NCBI RefSeq assembly: GCF_007830615.1
Contig: NZ_VLLI01000015.1
Coordinates: 62,001-126,000 of the forward strand
From: Mucilaginibacter frigoritolerans
GTDB taxonomy: Bacteria > Bacteroidota > Bacteroidia > Sphingobacteriales > Sphingobacteriaceae
Length of the DNA: 64,000 nucleotides
Reading direction: 5' to 3'
The translations under genes and the position numbers were made by a program. The notes beneath the pieces were generated by a model, which was given only the letters and a program-made list of their open reading frames with translations, was not told the origin of the DNA and did no database searches. Positions within the stretch are counted from its first letter, which is position 1; each line of letters opens with the position of its first letter. Below are positions 17,966-26,167 of the stretch, piece by piece.

Positions 17966-19243
17966 TTATTTAAAACCGAGGCTCACCGAAACAACATTTG
18001 ATACCAGATCGGTATTTTGTGCATAATGCCCGTACCTTACTTCCAGTTCATGCAAGCCCTGAATTCCAAAAACTCCGGTAGGCGGTGCTATTCTGAAACC
18101 TACCCCAAAAAACTGGCTGTGGAATTGGGCATATTCATAGTTGCTGGTAAAATATTGTTGTGTTGGGCTGGCTTCTTCGTAAGGAGAAAAATACCTGGCC
18201 GCAGTTTGCGTATAATATCTGTAAAATGGCGAGATGGAAAAGAATGGCGAGACCTTATAGGCGACTTCCAAATTAGCTGTACTTGACCGCACTCCCCAGC
18301 TATCCGCATAATAGCGGTAGTAAGAACGTAAGATAATATTATCACCCAGGAAATAATTGGCGCGGAATCCCAGTGGTAATTTAAAGCGCGAGGAAGGCAG
18401 CTTTTCAATTGCTTCCGTTCCGTCATTGAAGTAAACCCGGTGAAATGGCAGGCTCAGGAGTCCATTTTGACCGACAACATCCGCCAAAAATGCAATTTGC
18501 AACCTGGAATTAATAATCTGCGAGTAGGCAAAAGATGCATTATAAGTTTTACGCGGGCTGGTACCGAAGTTATCCCGGTGGCCATCATGTCCATTGTCGC
18601 CATAATTATTGGTTATGACTGTAGTTGCCGGCATTAACTCTGATGGATAGATCAACGTAACATTGTCAAAATAACCTTGAAGCTTGGCGCTGAATTCACC
18701 GTTTTTATTATCGGTTTTTACGGAAAAATGCAGATCAGCACCTAATGACTTATAATTGTATTCATTAGAGTAATAAGCTCCAACGCCAAAAGTATTACCG
18801 GTTTTAGCACTTTCTATGGTATAATCTATAGATGGATAAATCCTGGTTCCAGACGGGCTTGAAGCACCTGTTTTAGACACAAAAGCCTGTGATGCAGCCG
18901 TGTGGTAATCAAAGCCAAGCCCTACTTGCAGGGTATTCTTGTTTAAATTACGGTCGGTTTTAACGAAATTTAAGGTAAGCCCAGTGGCAAGATCGGTCAC
19001 CTTCTCTGTGCCTATGCCACCGGTAACTGCAGAATGGTTACCATTCTGTGAATAATAGCTGGAAACAAAGTCAATTTCATCAATATGAAACTTTCTCGGA
19101 TTATAATGGGAGGAATCTGCCTTTGGTGTACCATTTATGGTATAAGCAGGTTTGTTTGCCACACTATCCTGTTTCGCTTGCGAATAGGCGTTAATACGGC
19201 ATAAGAATGAGAATCCAAGAATGGATATATATATTTTTTTCAT
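17966..19243 (-). CDS. DUF3570 family predicted outer-membrane beta-barrel, copy B
   Basis: A 425-residue paralogue of copy A, with a signal peptide (ending AYSQ). Shared blocks include FHIDEIDFVSSYY, GGIGTEKVTDLATG, GTRIYPSIDYTIE, EYNYKSLGADLHFS, SLPFHRVYF, KLPSSRFKLPLGFRANYFLG, SPFFSISPFYRYYTQTAARYF and the final SVSLGFK. Differences concentrate in putative loops, such as the His/Gly/Asp-rich NYGDNGHDGHRDNFG segment near residue 215, which copy A lacks. It lies 25 bp after DUF4266 copy B and is preceded by a thioredoxin-like gene rather than ApbE. Function unknown; the same membrane role as copy A is likely. Confidence 0.82.
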   Translation of the reverse strand: MKKIYISILGFSFLCRINAYSQAKQDSVANKPAYTINGTPKADSSHYNPRKFHIDEIDFVSSYYSQNGNHSAVTGGIGTEKVTDLATGLTLNFVKTDRNLNKNTLQVGLGFDYHTAASQAFVSKTGASSPSGTRIYPSIDYTIESAKTGNTFGVGAYYSNEYNYKSLGADLHFSVKTDNKNGEFSAKLQGYFDNVTLIYPSELMPATTVITNNYGDNGHDGHRDNFGTSPRKTYNASFAYSQIINSRLQIAFLADVVGQNGLLSLPFHRVYFNDGTEAIEKLPSSRFKLPLGFRANYFLGDNIILRSYYRYYADSWGVRSSTANLEVAYKVSPFFSISPFYRYYTQTAARYFSPYEEASPTQQYFTSNYEYAQFHSQFFGVGFRIAPPTGVFGIQGLHELEVRYGHYAQNTDLVSNVVSVSLGFK

Positions 19244-19268
19244 TAATAATCAGTATATTAAATAGCAA

Positions 19269-19490
19269 TCAATTGCAGCCGCAGCCACCTCCGGTTTTCC
19301 CGGCATTAGCACCGGAAGCGGCTTCGCGGTACGATTGAAAATTCAATTCATTTTTCTCCACCTTTCGGTTGCTTAAAGCCATTTCCGAATCATTGATCCG
19401 GTTTTTCTGGTATTCCTTTACGTTCGCACATGAGGCAAAAGATATCACTACTAGTATACAAGCTGCAACTTTCACGATCTGATTTATCAT
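19269..19490 (-). CDS. DUF4266 small lipoprotein with C-terminal GGGCGCN motif, copy B
   Basis: A 73-residue lipoprotein precursor from ATG at 19490 (a TTG at 19499 is also in frame but adds only three residues; the ATG gives the same length as copy A). The leader differs from copy A (MINQIVKVAACILVVISFASC), yet from KEYQ to the end all 49 residues are identical, with only synonymous codon changes. The leader has therefore drifted while the mature peptide is frozen. Its neighbours are a thioredoxin-like gene upstream and DUF3570-B downstream. Identity of this kind suggests that both copies feed the same modifying enzyme or partner, possibly the single ApbE nearby. Confidence 0.85.
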   Translation of the reverse strand: MINQIVKVAACILVVISFASCANVKEYQKNRINDSEMALSNRKVEKNELNFQSYREAASGANAGKTGGGCGCN

Positions 19491-19547
19491 TTTATACAAG
19501 GGTTATTAAGTAAAATAAAAATATTAAGGCTTACAAGCATGGCGCCT

Positions 19548-19985
19548 TTAGTTAGCAGTGCCTGAAAATGAAGCAATTTGGCTTACAAAATTTTCTGGCG
19601 ATTCATTAGGGAAACCATCCCAGTCCTTTACAACTTTGCCGTGTTCATCTACCAAAATGGTATAAGGAAATTTGCCATCCGGATTATATTTATCTGCCAG
19701 CTCTTCGTTCCTTTTAGTCTGTTCTTTGCTCAGTTGGTTCTTTTTCTGTCTTGGAAAATCGGCCCTTACTAATATCAAATGCTCTGAGGCGTATTTTTCA
19801 AAAACTTCATTTTCTAAAATCTCTTTTCTTTCGCGAATACACGGACCGCACCAGTCTGACCCGGAAAAGTTGATCAGTATGTATTTATGAGATTTGGTCG
19901 CTTCCGTAGTTGCTTCGTTAAAGTCACCTAGCCAGGTAACATTGATAGACAAGCCTAAAATGAGGGAGATCAGTAATAATTTCAT
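19548..19985 (-). CDS. Thioredoxin-family protein, exported
   Basis: A 145-residue protein with a short hydrophobic N-terminus (MKLLLISLILGLSINV) that could be a signal peptide or anchor, followed by a thioredoxin fold: YILINFSGSDWCGPCIRERKEIL with the CGPC redox centre near residues 46-49, then FPYTILVDEHGKVVKDWDGFP with the cis-Pro after FPYT-like residues. It likely reduces or shuffles disulfides in the periplasm. It is the first gene of the operon with DUF4266-B and DUF3570-B; the two tail Cys of DUF4266 are an obvious candidate substrate, which is inference. Confidence 0.87.
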   Translation of the reverse strand: MKLLLISLILGLSINVTWLGDFNEATTEATKSHKYILINFSGSDWCGPCIRERKEILENEVFEKYASEHLILVRADFPRQKKNQLSKEQTKRNEELADKYNPDGKFPYTILVDEHGKVVKDWDGFPNESPENFVSQIASFSGTAN

Positions 19986-20159
19986 GTTGTTATTTTTATT
20001 AGTAAATTCTTGAACCGGGTATTAAGTATCGCTTGCAATTATTCTATGAAAACAAAAGCTCGTATTTTAATTCCATTCGCCGGATTGAAACGCGATTATA
20101 TCTTCTTTATTTTCAATGCCTTTCATTTTACGATAATCCTGTTTTTAACAGCTATATTA

Positions 20160-20311
20160 CTGTTGCAATCTGAAGTTTGCATGAAAATCACCTTATATAA
20201 TATTTTTTAACATTTATTTGACACTAATTGGCAGTTCTAAGCTGCTCCATCAATTAGCTTTTAAAATTAACCGAAAATAAAGCCCTATGTTGGAGCAAGT
20301 CTGAAGTTTGC
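20160..20311. promoter_or_regulatory. Two copies of TCTGAAGTTTGC upstream of the thioredoxin-DUF4266-DUF3570 operon
   Basis: TCTGAAGTTTGC occurs at 20169-20180 and 20300-20311 in the 413-bp gap between the thioredoxin gene and the end of the sensor kinase. In both, GCAA lies 8-9 bp before the terminal TTTGC, giving a weak dyad. The core CTGAAGTT recurs as an 11-bp-spaced direct repeat before the hydroxylase gene (23371-23390). The neighbouring OmpR-type regulator is the obvious binder. The rest of the gap holds no convincing gene. Confidence 0.4.
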
Positions 20312-20398
20312 TTGTTAAAAAGTGTTAAATTCACACTATGATGCATAACCGATTGTTAAAGGGCAAAACAAAAAGGAAAAATTGCCACCCTTAAACGT

Positions 20399-21649
20399 CT
20401 AAAAAACTATCTTAAAGCTGTGCAAGTTTTCTTTGAAATTATAGCTTATCTCCCATCCACAAAATTTACAGATATTTTCTACCAGTGTCAAACCTAAACC
20501 GGTTCCCTCAGATTTATTACCTTTTTTGAACCGTTCAAAAACATGTTCCCTATTTAGTGCAACAGGACTTCCTGTATTTTGGAAAAGCAGTTCCTCATCA
20601 TCCAGGGTGATGATCAAATCGCCATAATCGTTATTATGCCAGATAGCATTACTGATGAGGTTATTCAACAAAATATCGACCAGGTATTTACTTACAAGAA
20701 CTTCTTTTTTTCTTAAATTTTCCGTTACTGATATTTGTTTGGCTAAGATCAATTCTTGAAACTGTTTGATCTTGTCGGTTAGTAATATATCTAAATCAAT
20801 TGGCTCATTTCCAATAATCAGGTTGTTCTCAATCTTTGTGAGCAGCAGCAGTGTCTGGTTCATTCTTGAGAGTTTGCTGGTAGCCGAGTAAATATCTTCT
20901 ATCTGCTCATATATTTCAGCTGGTAGCCTTTCATGTTGAATCAATATATCCAATTTAGCAGTAATAACAGCCAGTGGCGTCAGCATTTCATGCGATGCAT
21001 TGTCCGTCAGATGCTTCAAATTCTGATAGTCATTGCTAACCCGCTTTGACATATCATCGATGGCAGCACTTAATTCTACAAATTCATCAACACGCTCGCC
21101 AGTTAATTTGAAGTTATTTTTTTCTGAGATGTTAAACTCTTTTATTTGATGTAATAAAGCATAGAATGGTTTCCAAAGCCCGCTTAAAAAATACCGGTTT
21201 GCCAGAAACAGGGTGAGCAATAAGCCAACCATTAAACCAAGTGTGATAATGCCGACAAACTGTAAAAGATATTCAGTGCTTTCTCTCGAAACAGTGATAA
21301 TTACCTTATAATATGATCCGTTCAATTGAATTATACTTTCAATCGCTCTTCCTGGTTTTTTCTCCTTTTCTTTAGGGTTTACATATACTGTATCGAAAAA
21401 CCTGGGTTGTATCTGTTTTTGATTTGTTTCAATAAAAACCGTCTGATCTTCATCAAAATCCACTTGTTTAGGTAGTTTGTGATTAGCCGAAACATAATCT
21501 ATAACTTCCGCAACTTCTTCTGAGAGATCGTTGTCCAGCTGACTTCTGGCAATATAATTTATTGCTAAAAAATAAATCACGGCGCCGATAATTAACAGCG
21601 TTACCGTAATGAGAATATTTGTCCGGTTATAGTGTGCCGCTAATTTCAC
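20399..21649 (-). CDS. Sensor histidine kinase, two-component system
   Basis: A 416-residue inner-membrane kinase starting at GTG 21649, which overlaps the response-regulator stop by 4 bp (GTGA), good evidence of translational coupling. Topology: transmembrane helix about 12-34, a short periplasmic domain to about 125, second helix about 128-152, HAMP-like linker, then the H-box LTDNASHEMLTPLAVITAKLD with the phospho-His near residue 222, an N-box (LLNNLISNAIWHNNDYG) and a G2 box (KSEGTGLGLTLVENICKFCGW). It is of the CusS/QseC-like class by layout. The signal is unknown. Its neighbours on both sides are envelope genes with shared CTGAAGTT boxes, a possible regulon. Confidence 0.92.
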   Translation of the reverse strand: MKLAAHYNRTNILITVTLLIIGAVIYFLAINYIARSQLDNDLSEEVAEVIDYVSANHKLPKQVDFDEDQTVFIETNQKQIQPRFFDTVYVNPKEKEKKPGRAIESIIQLNGSYYKVIITVSRESTEYLLQFVGIITLGLMVGLLLTLFLANRYFLSGLWKPFYALLHQIKEFNISEKNNFKLTGERVDEFVELSAAIDDMSKRVSNDYQNLKHLTDNASHEMLTPLAVITAKLDILIQHERLPAEIYEQIEDIYSATSKLSRMNQTLLLLTKIENNLIIGNEPIDLDILLTDKIKQFQELILAKQISVTENLRKKEVLVSKYLVDILLNNLISNAIWHNNDYGDLIITLDDEELLFQNTGSPVALNREHVFERFKKGNKSEGTGLGLTLVENICKFCGWEISYNFKENLHSFKIVF

Positions 21650-22323
21650 GCAGCTAAAAATTTATAGCCGATACCGTAAACAGATTGCAGGTAATCTTTA
21701 CCGTCAGCTTCCATTATTTTTTTACGAAGATTTTTAATATGGGTATAAATAAAATCAAAATGGCTGTGCATATCCATTTCATCGCCCCAAAGGTGTTCAG
21801 CAAGGGCTGCTTTTGAAATTACCTTCCCCTTGTTGGCAATAAAGTAAAGCAACATTTCATATTCTTTTCTGGTTAAGATGATGGGTATATCATTGACAGC
21901 TGCAGTTCGGCCCTGCAGGTCGATAGCGATTTCATTAAAAACCAGTATCCCTTTATTGCTCCCCGTTTTTCTTCTAAAAACCGCCACAACCCTCGCTTTT
22001 AGTTCAGCCAGGTGAAATGGTTTCGTTAAATAATCATCTGCCCCAATATTCAGCCCTTTTAACTTATCATCCAAAGAATTACGGGCAGAGATAATGATCA
22101 CGGATTCAGACTTCATTTTGGCTTTCAGATAATTAAGAATGGTAAAATCTTCACCATCCGGCAAACCAATATCTAACAGAATACAATCGTAATCGTACAG
22201 GGCAAGCTTATCCATTGCAGAACAAAGATCACCGCAATTTTCGTATACGTTACCATCCTCATTAAAATAAGTAGTGATATTTTCCCGCAGACTTTGTTCG
22301 TCTTCTATAATTAATAGTTTCAC
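21646..22323 (-). CDS. OmpR-family response regulator
   Basis: A 225-residue regulator that starts at GTG (22323); no ATG fits the conserved KLLIIEDE start. The receiver domain (1-115) has the acidic pair ED near residue 7-8, the phospho-acceptor in DCILLDIGLPDG (Asp near 51), and the K of the TKPF motif near 101. The C-terminal winged helix (about 125-225) reads LTRKEYEMLLYFIANKGKVISKAALAEHLWG and ends with the YLQSVYGIGYKF wing. It is translationally coupled to the kinase. The D-x-GLPDGEDF receiver style and the histidine-rich DMHSHFDFIYTHIKNLRKKI recognition helix resemble CusR/PmrA-type proteins. Confidence 0.93.
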   Translation of the reverse strand: MKLLIIEDEQSLRENITTYFNEDGNVYENCGDLCSAMDKLALYDYDCILLDIGLPDGEDFTILNYLKAKMKSESVIIISARNSLDDKLKGLNIGADDYLTKPFHLAELKARVVAVFRRKTGSNKGILVFNEIAIDLQGRTAAVNDIPIILTRKEYEMLLYFIANKGKVISKAALAEHLWGDEMDMHSHFDFIYTHIKNLRKKIMEADGKDYLQSVYGIGYKFLAA

Positions 22324-22517
22324 TGGCTTGTTTTAAATCAAATGTAACCTGCCAAATTGAAGAGATTCTGTAGACAGAATATTCATTTAAAATGAATTAG
22401 TGTTACCGGTTGGCCGCTACAAAACTCATACATTTTGCAGTTTAATTTTAAACCATATATCCTTAAATGCAGAAATATGATTTTTAATAATGCAGAAACC
22501 ATTGGTACAAAAAAAGA

Positions 22518-23333
22518 TCACTTATTTCTTGTCAGAAAAGGAATCTTCAATATGCTGAGGAAGCTGGCATTTGCCTTTGGGTCCATGTGTGTATCTATCC
22601 CGTAGGTAATTTCACTAACCGGTAAATCCTGGTGAAAAGTATTAAATAGCCTGTCCCAGATACTCAGTACATCGCCGTAGTTGCGGTCGGTATAGGGTAA
22701 CTGGTAATGATGATGAACATGGTGAAGATTAGGGGTAATAAATATCAAACTGATAATCTGATTGGCTTTGGCAGGAAGCCTGAATTTAGTATGGGAGGTA
22801 ATATTAGCGACTGTTTGCAAGGTTTGCCGTAACAGTAAAACGCCAAATGATGCCCCCAGTAAAAACACCCACAGCATTAAAAAGCACATTCTCAAAAAAG
22901 TTTCCGCCGGATGCTCCCGCACTGTTGTAGAAACATCCAATTGCAGATCACTGTGATGTACCAGGTGCAAATTCCAAAAAGGCTTAACCTTGTGCATAAT
23001 TACGTGGTATAGGTATTCACAAAAATCCAATAAGATGAAGCCAATAAAATACTTTGTAAAATAACTTTTGGCATACGGTAGTACAAATAGCAGGCCCCAG
23101 CTATGCGCTGCACCCCATGATGCGATGATCAGGACAAAAATAGTCATGAAAAGCTGAACCGGAAGTGCAGTACCTATAAATAACGTATTTGTCAACGTAT
23201 GTTTCCATTTATCTTTCCATGATGTGCCCAGGACGATTGCTTCAATAAGCCAGAGGCTCAAAATTATTCCTGCATAAAGCAGCACCTGCGAAGTAGAAGG
23301 GTTTGACAAAAAATAATTTTTCAGGGATTCCAT
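22518..23333 (-). CDS. Sterol desaturase / fatty acid hydroxylase family membrane protein
   Basis: A 271-residue integral membrane di-iron enzyme. Hydrophobic segments occur at about 18-35, 50-72, 82-100 and 140-165. The three histidine clusters are present: LYHVIMHK (HxxxH), NLHLVHHS (HxxHH) and HHVHHHYQLPYTDRNYGDVLSIWDRLFNTF (HxxHH plus the conserved Asn-Tyr-Gly and WDRLFGT-like end). Members hydroxylate or desaturate sterols, carotenoids or fatty acids; the lipid substrate is unknown here. Monocistronic, with a direct-repeat CTGAAGTT box 38 bp upstream of the start, so it may be under the adjacent response regulator. Confidence 0.9.
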   Translation of the reverse strand: MESLKNYFLSNPSTSQVLLYAGIILSLWLIEAIVLGTSWKDKWKHTLTNTLFIGTALPVQLFMTIFVLIIASWGAAHSWGLLFVLPYAKSYFTKYFIGFILLDFCEYLYHVIMHKVKPFWNLHLVHHSDLQLDVSTTVREHPAETFLRMCFLMLWVFLLGASFGVLLLRQTLQTVANITSHTKFRLPAKANQIISLIFITPNLHHVHHHYQLPYTDRNYGDVLSIWDRLFNTFHQDLPVSEITYGIDTHMDPKANASFLSILKIPFLTRNK

Positions 23334-23370
23334 AATTAAACTGATGTAACGGCAATGTTACTTTATAATA

Positions 23371-23390
23371 CTGAAGTTAGTCTGAAGTTA
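23371..23390. promoter_or_regulatory. Direct repeat CTGAAGTTA x2 (11-bp period), putative response-regulator site
   Basis: CTGAAGTTA occurs at 23371-23379 and again at 23382-23390. Tandem half-sites one helical turn apart are the usual target of OmpR-family dimers. It lies between the divergent hydroxylase and DUF2911 genes, closer to the hydroxylase. The rest of the 311-bp gap shows nothing recognisable. Confidence 0.45.
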
Positions 23391-23644
23391 ATAAGACGTT
23401 AATTCATTTGATAAAGGTAGATCGATTCTCCCCAAAGTGCCGCCAAATGCGCGCTTATCACCCTTTGCCCAAGCTAAAAATTACCTTCTATTACGTTACA
23501 ATACATGATGACTTTGAGAAAATGCTTGACTTGCACTAGAAGCACCAGTACCTTATAAGAAAATTCATTTAAAAGATGAACTATATCTATTTTTTCAAAA
23601 TAAATAAGCTAACATTTTTAACACTAAATTCGCCTAAACAATTT

Positions 23645-24814
23645 ATGCGTATAAAAATATTTTTCATAGGGCTATTGCTTCATTTGTGCGTTTCGGCGGT
23701 TGCCCAGAAAGCGTCTCAGTTTAAAGGGAGTTTAATTTATACCCTCGGGCCGGATACCTCTTCAGTGGGCAACTTTGAATTAAACGGAAATAAATTTATG
23801 CTCACAGTGGTTTCCATGAGCCCCTATGTTAATGTAAGTAAATTAAAAGGTGCCTTTTTCCCTGATGGCCAACTAATGTACGTGGAGGGGAATAATTATA
23901 ATCCGGCAAGGGGTAAAGATTCATTGCTTTACGCTTATAAATTAAATTACGATAAGGATACTACCATTATTGAAACAAGAAGCAAAAACCGCATCAGTAC
24001 GCATAAATACCCTGTAAAAATTATGGTAGCAAATAATCTCGGGGGCGATGCCCTGGTTTTTATGCCTGCCCTGTTGGCCAATTTCGCTCCAAAACGAGTG
24101 GGCGATAGTGTAATTAGCAGCCACATTGTGTTTAATAGTGCCAGAAAGTTTATCATCAAAAAAACAGGCGACAGGAAACTGCTCTTAGGAAGTTCCGTAA
24201 TGGGTATGTTTACTATATTTCTTGATAAAAATGGCAGGATGCAATCGGTTGATGGTATCGGCACATCATTTAATATAAAAGGTACAGCAGGCAAGTATTT
24301 AAATATCGATTCTGTAATTGCCTCAAACGTTAAGCAGCAGCAATTGCACCCGCGGTTGGCTATCATTAACAAGCTTGATTCTGTAAAAACAACCATTAAT
24401 GCAGCCGCGGTTAAAATCATTTATTCCCGTCCATCGGTTAGAGACAGGGTCATATTTGGTGAAGTTGTTCCATGGAATCGCATTTGGCGCACCGGGGCTG
24501 ATGCAGCTACAAAAATTTCGTTAAGCAAGCCGCTTTATTTTAACGGAAAAGAGCTTCCGGCCGGTGCATACTCCATTTTTACCATACCAACCCAAAATGG
24601 CTGGACCCTAATATTTAATAAGCAAGCTAACATATGGGGAACCGAGCACAATGCAGATTACGATTTCTTAAAGGTTCCGATGCTCATACAAGCCTTAAAT
24701 GAGCCTGTAGAGCTGTTGACATTTACCATAGATGCAGCAGATAATAACGGCGGTGTGATAAGTGTTAGCTGGGACAAGTTAAAAGCCTCTGTTAGTTTTA
24801 CTACAGTACCTTAG
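23645..24814 (+). CDS. DUF2911 domain-containing secreted protein
   Basis: A 389-residue protein. An earlier in-frame ATG at 23576 would add 23 residues, but ATG at 23645 begins a clean signal peptide (MRIKIFFIGLLLHLCVSAVAQ). The N-terminal half (about 25-225) is an uncharacterised beta-rich region, with 'SLIYTLGPDTSSVGNFELNGNKFMLTVV'-style strands that resemble DUF4412-like lipid-carrier-type folds. The C-terminal part (about 235-389) matches DUF2911: IIYSRPSVRDRVIFGEVVPWNRIWRTGADAATKI, GKELPAGAYSIFTIP, WTLIFNKQANIWGT. Function unknown; DUF2911 proteins are common secreted proteins in Bacteroidota. A clear terminator follows. Confidence 0.85.
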   Translation: MRIKIFFIGLLLHLCVSAVAQKASQFKGSLIYTLGPDTSSVGNFELNGNKFMLTVVSMSPYVNVSKLKGAFFPDGQLMYVEGNNYNPARGKDSLLYAYKLNYDKDTTIIETRSKNRISTHKYPVKIMVANNLGGDALVFMPALLANFAPKRVGDSVISSHIVFNSARKFIIKKTGDRKLLLGSSVMGMFTIFLDKNGRMQSVDGIGTSFNIKGTAGKYLNIDSVIASNVKQQQLHPRLAIINKLDSVKTTINAAAVKIIYSRPSVRDRVIFGEVVPWNRIWRTGADAATKISLSKPLYFNGKELPAGAYSIFTIPTQNGWTLIFNKQANIWGTEHNADYDFLKVPMLIQALNEPVELLTFTIDAADNNGGVISVSWDKLKASVSFTTVP

Positions 24815-24823
24815 TGTTAAACA

Positions 24824-24849
24824 GGGAGTATCATCAATATGACACTCCC
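24824..24849 (+). terminator. Rho-independent terminator after the DUF2911 gene
   Basis: GGGAGTATCAT pairs with ATGACACTCCC (10 of 11 positions) around a CAAT loop, followed by CCCTTTTATATT. It begins 10 bp after the stop codon, between convergent genes. Confidence 0.65.
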
Positions 24850-24888
24850 CCTTTTATATTACGAACTCAGAATTTACTTTATTCATAA

Positions 24889-26127
24889 TCAAAAATTAGG
24901 ATCAAAATTAAAGTAAATCGGGTTCGAAAGCCCTACCATATTACCGCTTAAAGCCATCGAGTTCGGTACTTCCGGATATGCATTTTGCGGCCCTTCAACG
25001 GTTACCCTGTAATAAGTTCGGCCCGAGATGGCAGGTGTATCTGTAAATTCGACTACCGGTGTTTTGCCACTCATTTGCAAGGTGCTAAAATCATCGCCAT
25101 TCTTTACCACTTTTATAGTATAGGTGGCATCAGGAGCAACTTTTCCGCTGAGTTGAACACGAAATTTAACCGGCTTTCCTGTTGACTTAACGTTATCGCC
25201 CATCATCATATCCATTTTACCGTCCTGATCGAGGTCGGCATAAAATTCAACACGGGGGTCATAAGGATTCGCGCTAACAGAAACGCGGCCATTGGTAAGT
25301 GCATCAACTACAGCTTGTGTTGTGCGTGTTTTTGCAAAAACCCAAGTGGTTGGCGTACCAACATAATTTGCCTTAGCCTGATAAGTATTTTTGGTTGCTT
25401 TATCTGGAGAATCAGGCGTACCATGGTGCGAGTCGCTTCCACCCCTACCGGTTAACTTGCGGCCCGATGAGAGCATGTCGTCCCAAATCATAATTGCGTT
25501 AGCATTTTTTGACCATATTGCCGAGTTCCATACTTCAATTGATTCAACCATATCATAAGAAAATCCGAAATGATCTTTACCACTTGGGTGATTGGCTGAT
25601 AGATGAATTCCCAATTCTTTTTTTACGGCTTGAATAACGATGTCGCGCTGATCACGAACATCATATAAACGCTGATGATCATAGGGCCGTGCCGAAAAAG
25701 CATTTCCATGGCCACGGGTTGTTGTCCACTCTCCACCATAAAGCAATAATACCGAATCTGATTTAAACCCCGGATCAGTCCAGGTATGATGCGCTACATC
25801 ACCATTAACGTGGTTATCATGATCGGTAATACAAATGTATCCCATGCCTACCGACTTGGCGAAGGCTATAATTTTTGCTACTGAGTTGTTAGATGCATCC
25901 TTGCTATTGTCTGAGTGTAAATGCAGATCGCCTTTCAGCCAAACTCCTTCTGTAAGGCTTGCTACAGGTGGCAAAGGGCCAAGTTCTGTTGGCGCCCATG
26001 GATTAACATGCGCTGACTGAGCCAACGCGGCATTACTTATACACGCTAATAGGATTGTAAGCAGCGTAACATTGAAGGCACGCACCAAAGCAAGCACCAT
26101 TTTATTTTGATTAAGGTTTAATATCAT
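24889..26127 (-). CDS. PHP-domain metallohydrolase, CehA/McbA-like, secreted
   Basis: A 412-residue protein. ATG at 26127 is used, but an internal ATG at 26100 gives the more compact signal peptide (MVLALVRAFNVTLL..., cut after ALAQ). Metal-ligand motifs of the PHP superfamily are intact: LKGDLHLHSDNS near residue 65, ITDHDNH near 98, YGGEWTT near 128, HPSGKDHFGFS near 175, and GGSDSHHGTPD near 230. The last hundred residues form a beta sandwich. PHP proteins are di- or trinuclear phosphoesterases, and CehA-type members hydrolyse other esters too. It is the last gene of the SusCD-PI-PLC operon, 40 bp after the PI-PLC-like gene, suggesting a phosphate-ester substrate. Confidence 0.85.
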   Translation of the reverse strand: MILNLNQNKMVLALVRAFNVTLLTILLACISNAALAQSAHVNPWAPTELGPLPPVASLTEGVWLKGDLHLHSDNSKDASNNSVAKIIAFAKSVGMGYICITDHDNHVNGDVAHHTWTDPGFKSDSVLLLYGGEWTTTRGHGNAFSARPYDHQRLYDVRDQRDIVIQAVKKELGIHLSANHPSGKDHFGFSYDMVESIEVWNSAIWSKNANAIMIWDDMLSSGRKLTGRGGSDSHHGTPDSPDKATKNTYQAKANYVGTPTTWVFAKTRTTQAVVDALTNGRVSVSANPYDPRVEFYADLDQDGKMDMMMGDNVKSTGKPVKFRVQLSGKVAPDATYTIKVVKNGDDFSTLQMSGKTPVVEFTDTPAISGRTYYRVTVEGPQNAYPEVPNSMALSGNMVGLSNPIYFNFDPNF

Positions 26128-26167
26128 TTTGTGATTTTATTAATAGTTTTCTTATTGCTAACCTGCT

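Noticed and set aside
20010..20210. A short + strand frame with one hydrophobic stretch, in the gap after the thioredoxin gene
   Set aside because: It begins at TTG, overlaps a putative regulatory box and has no similarity I recognise; AT-rich DNA easily yields such hydrophobic frames.
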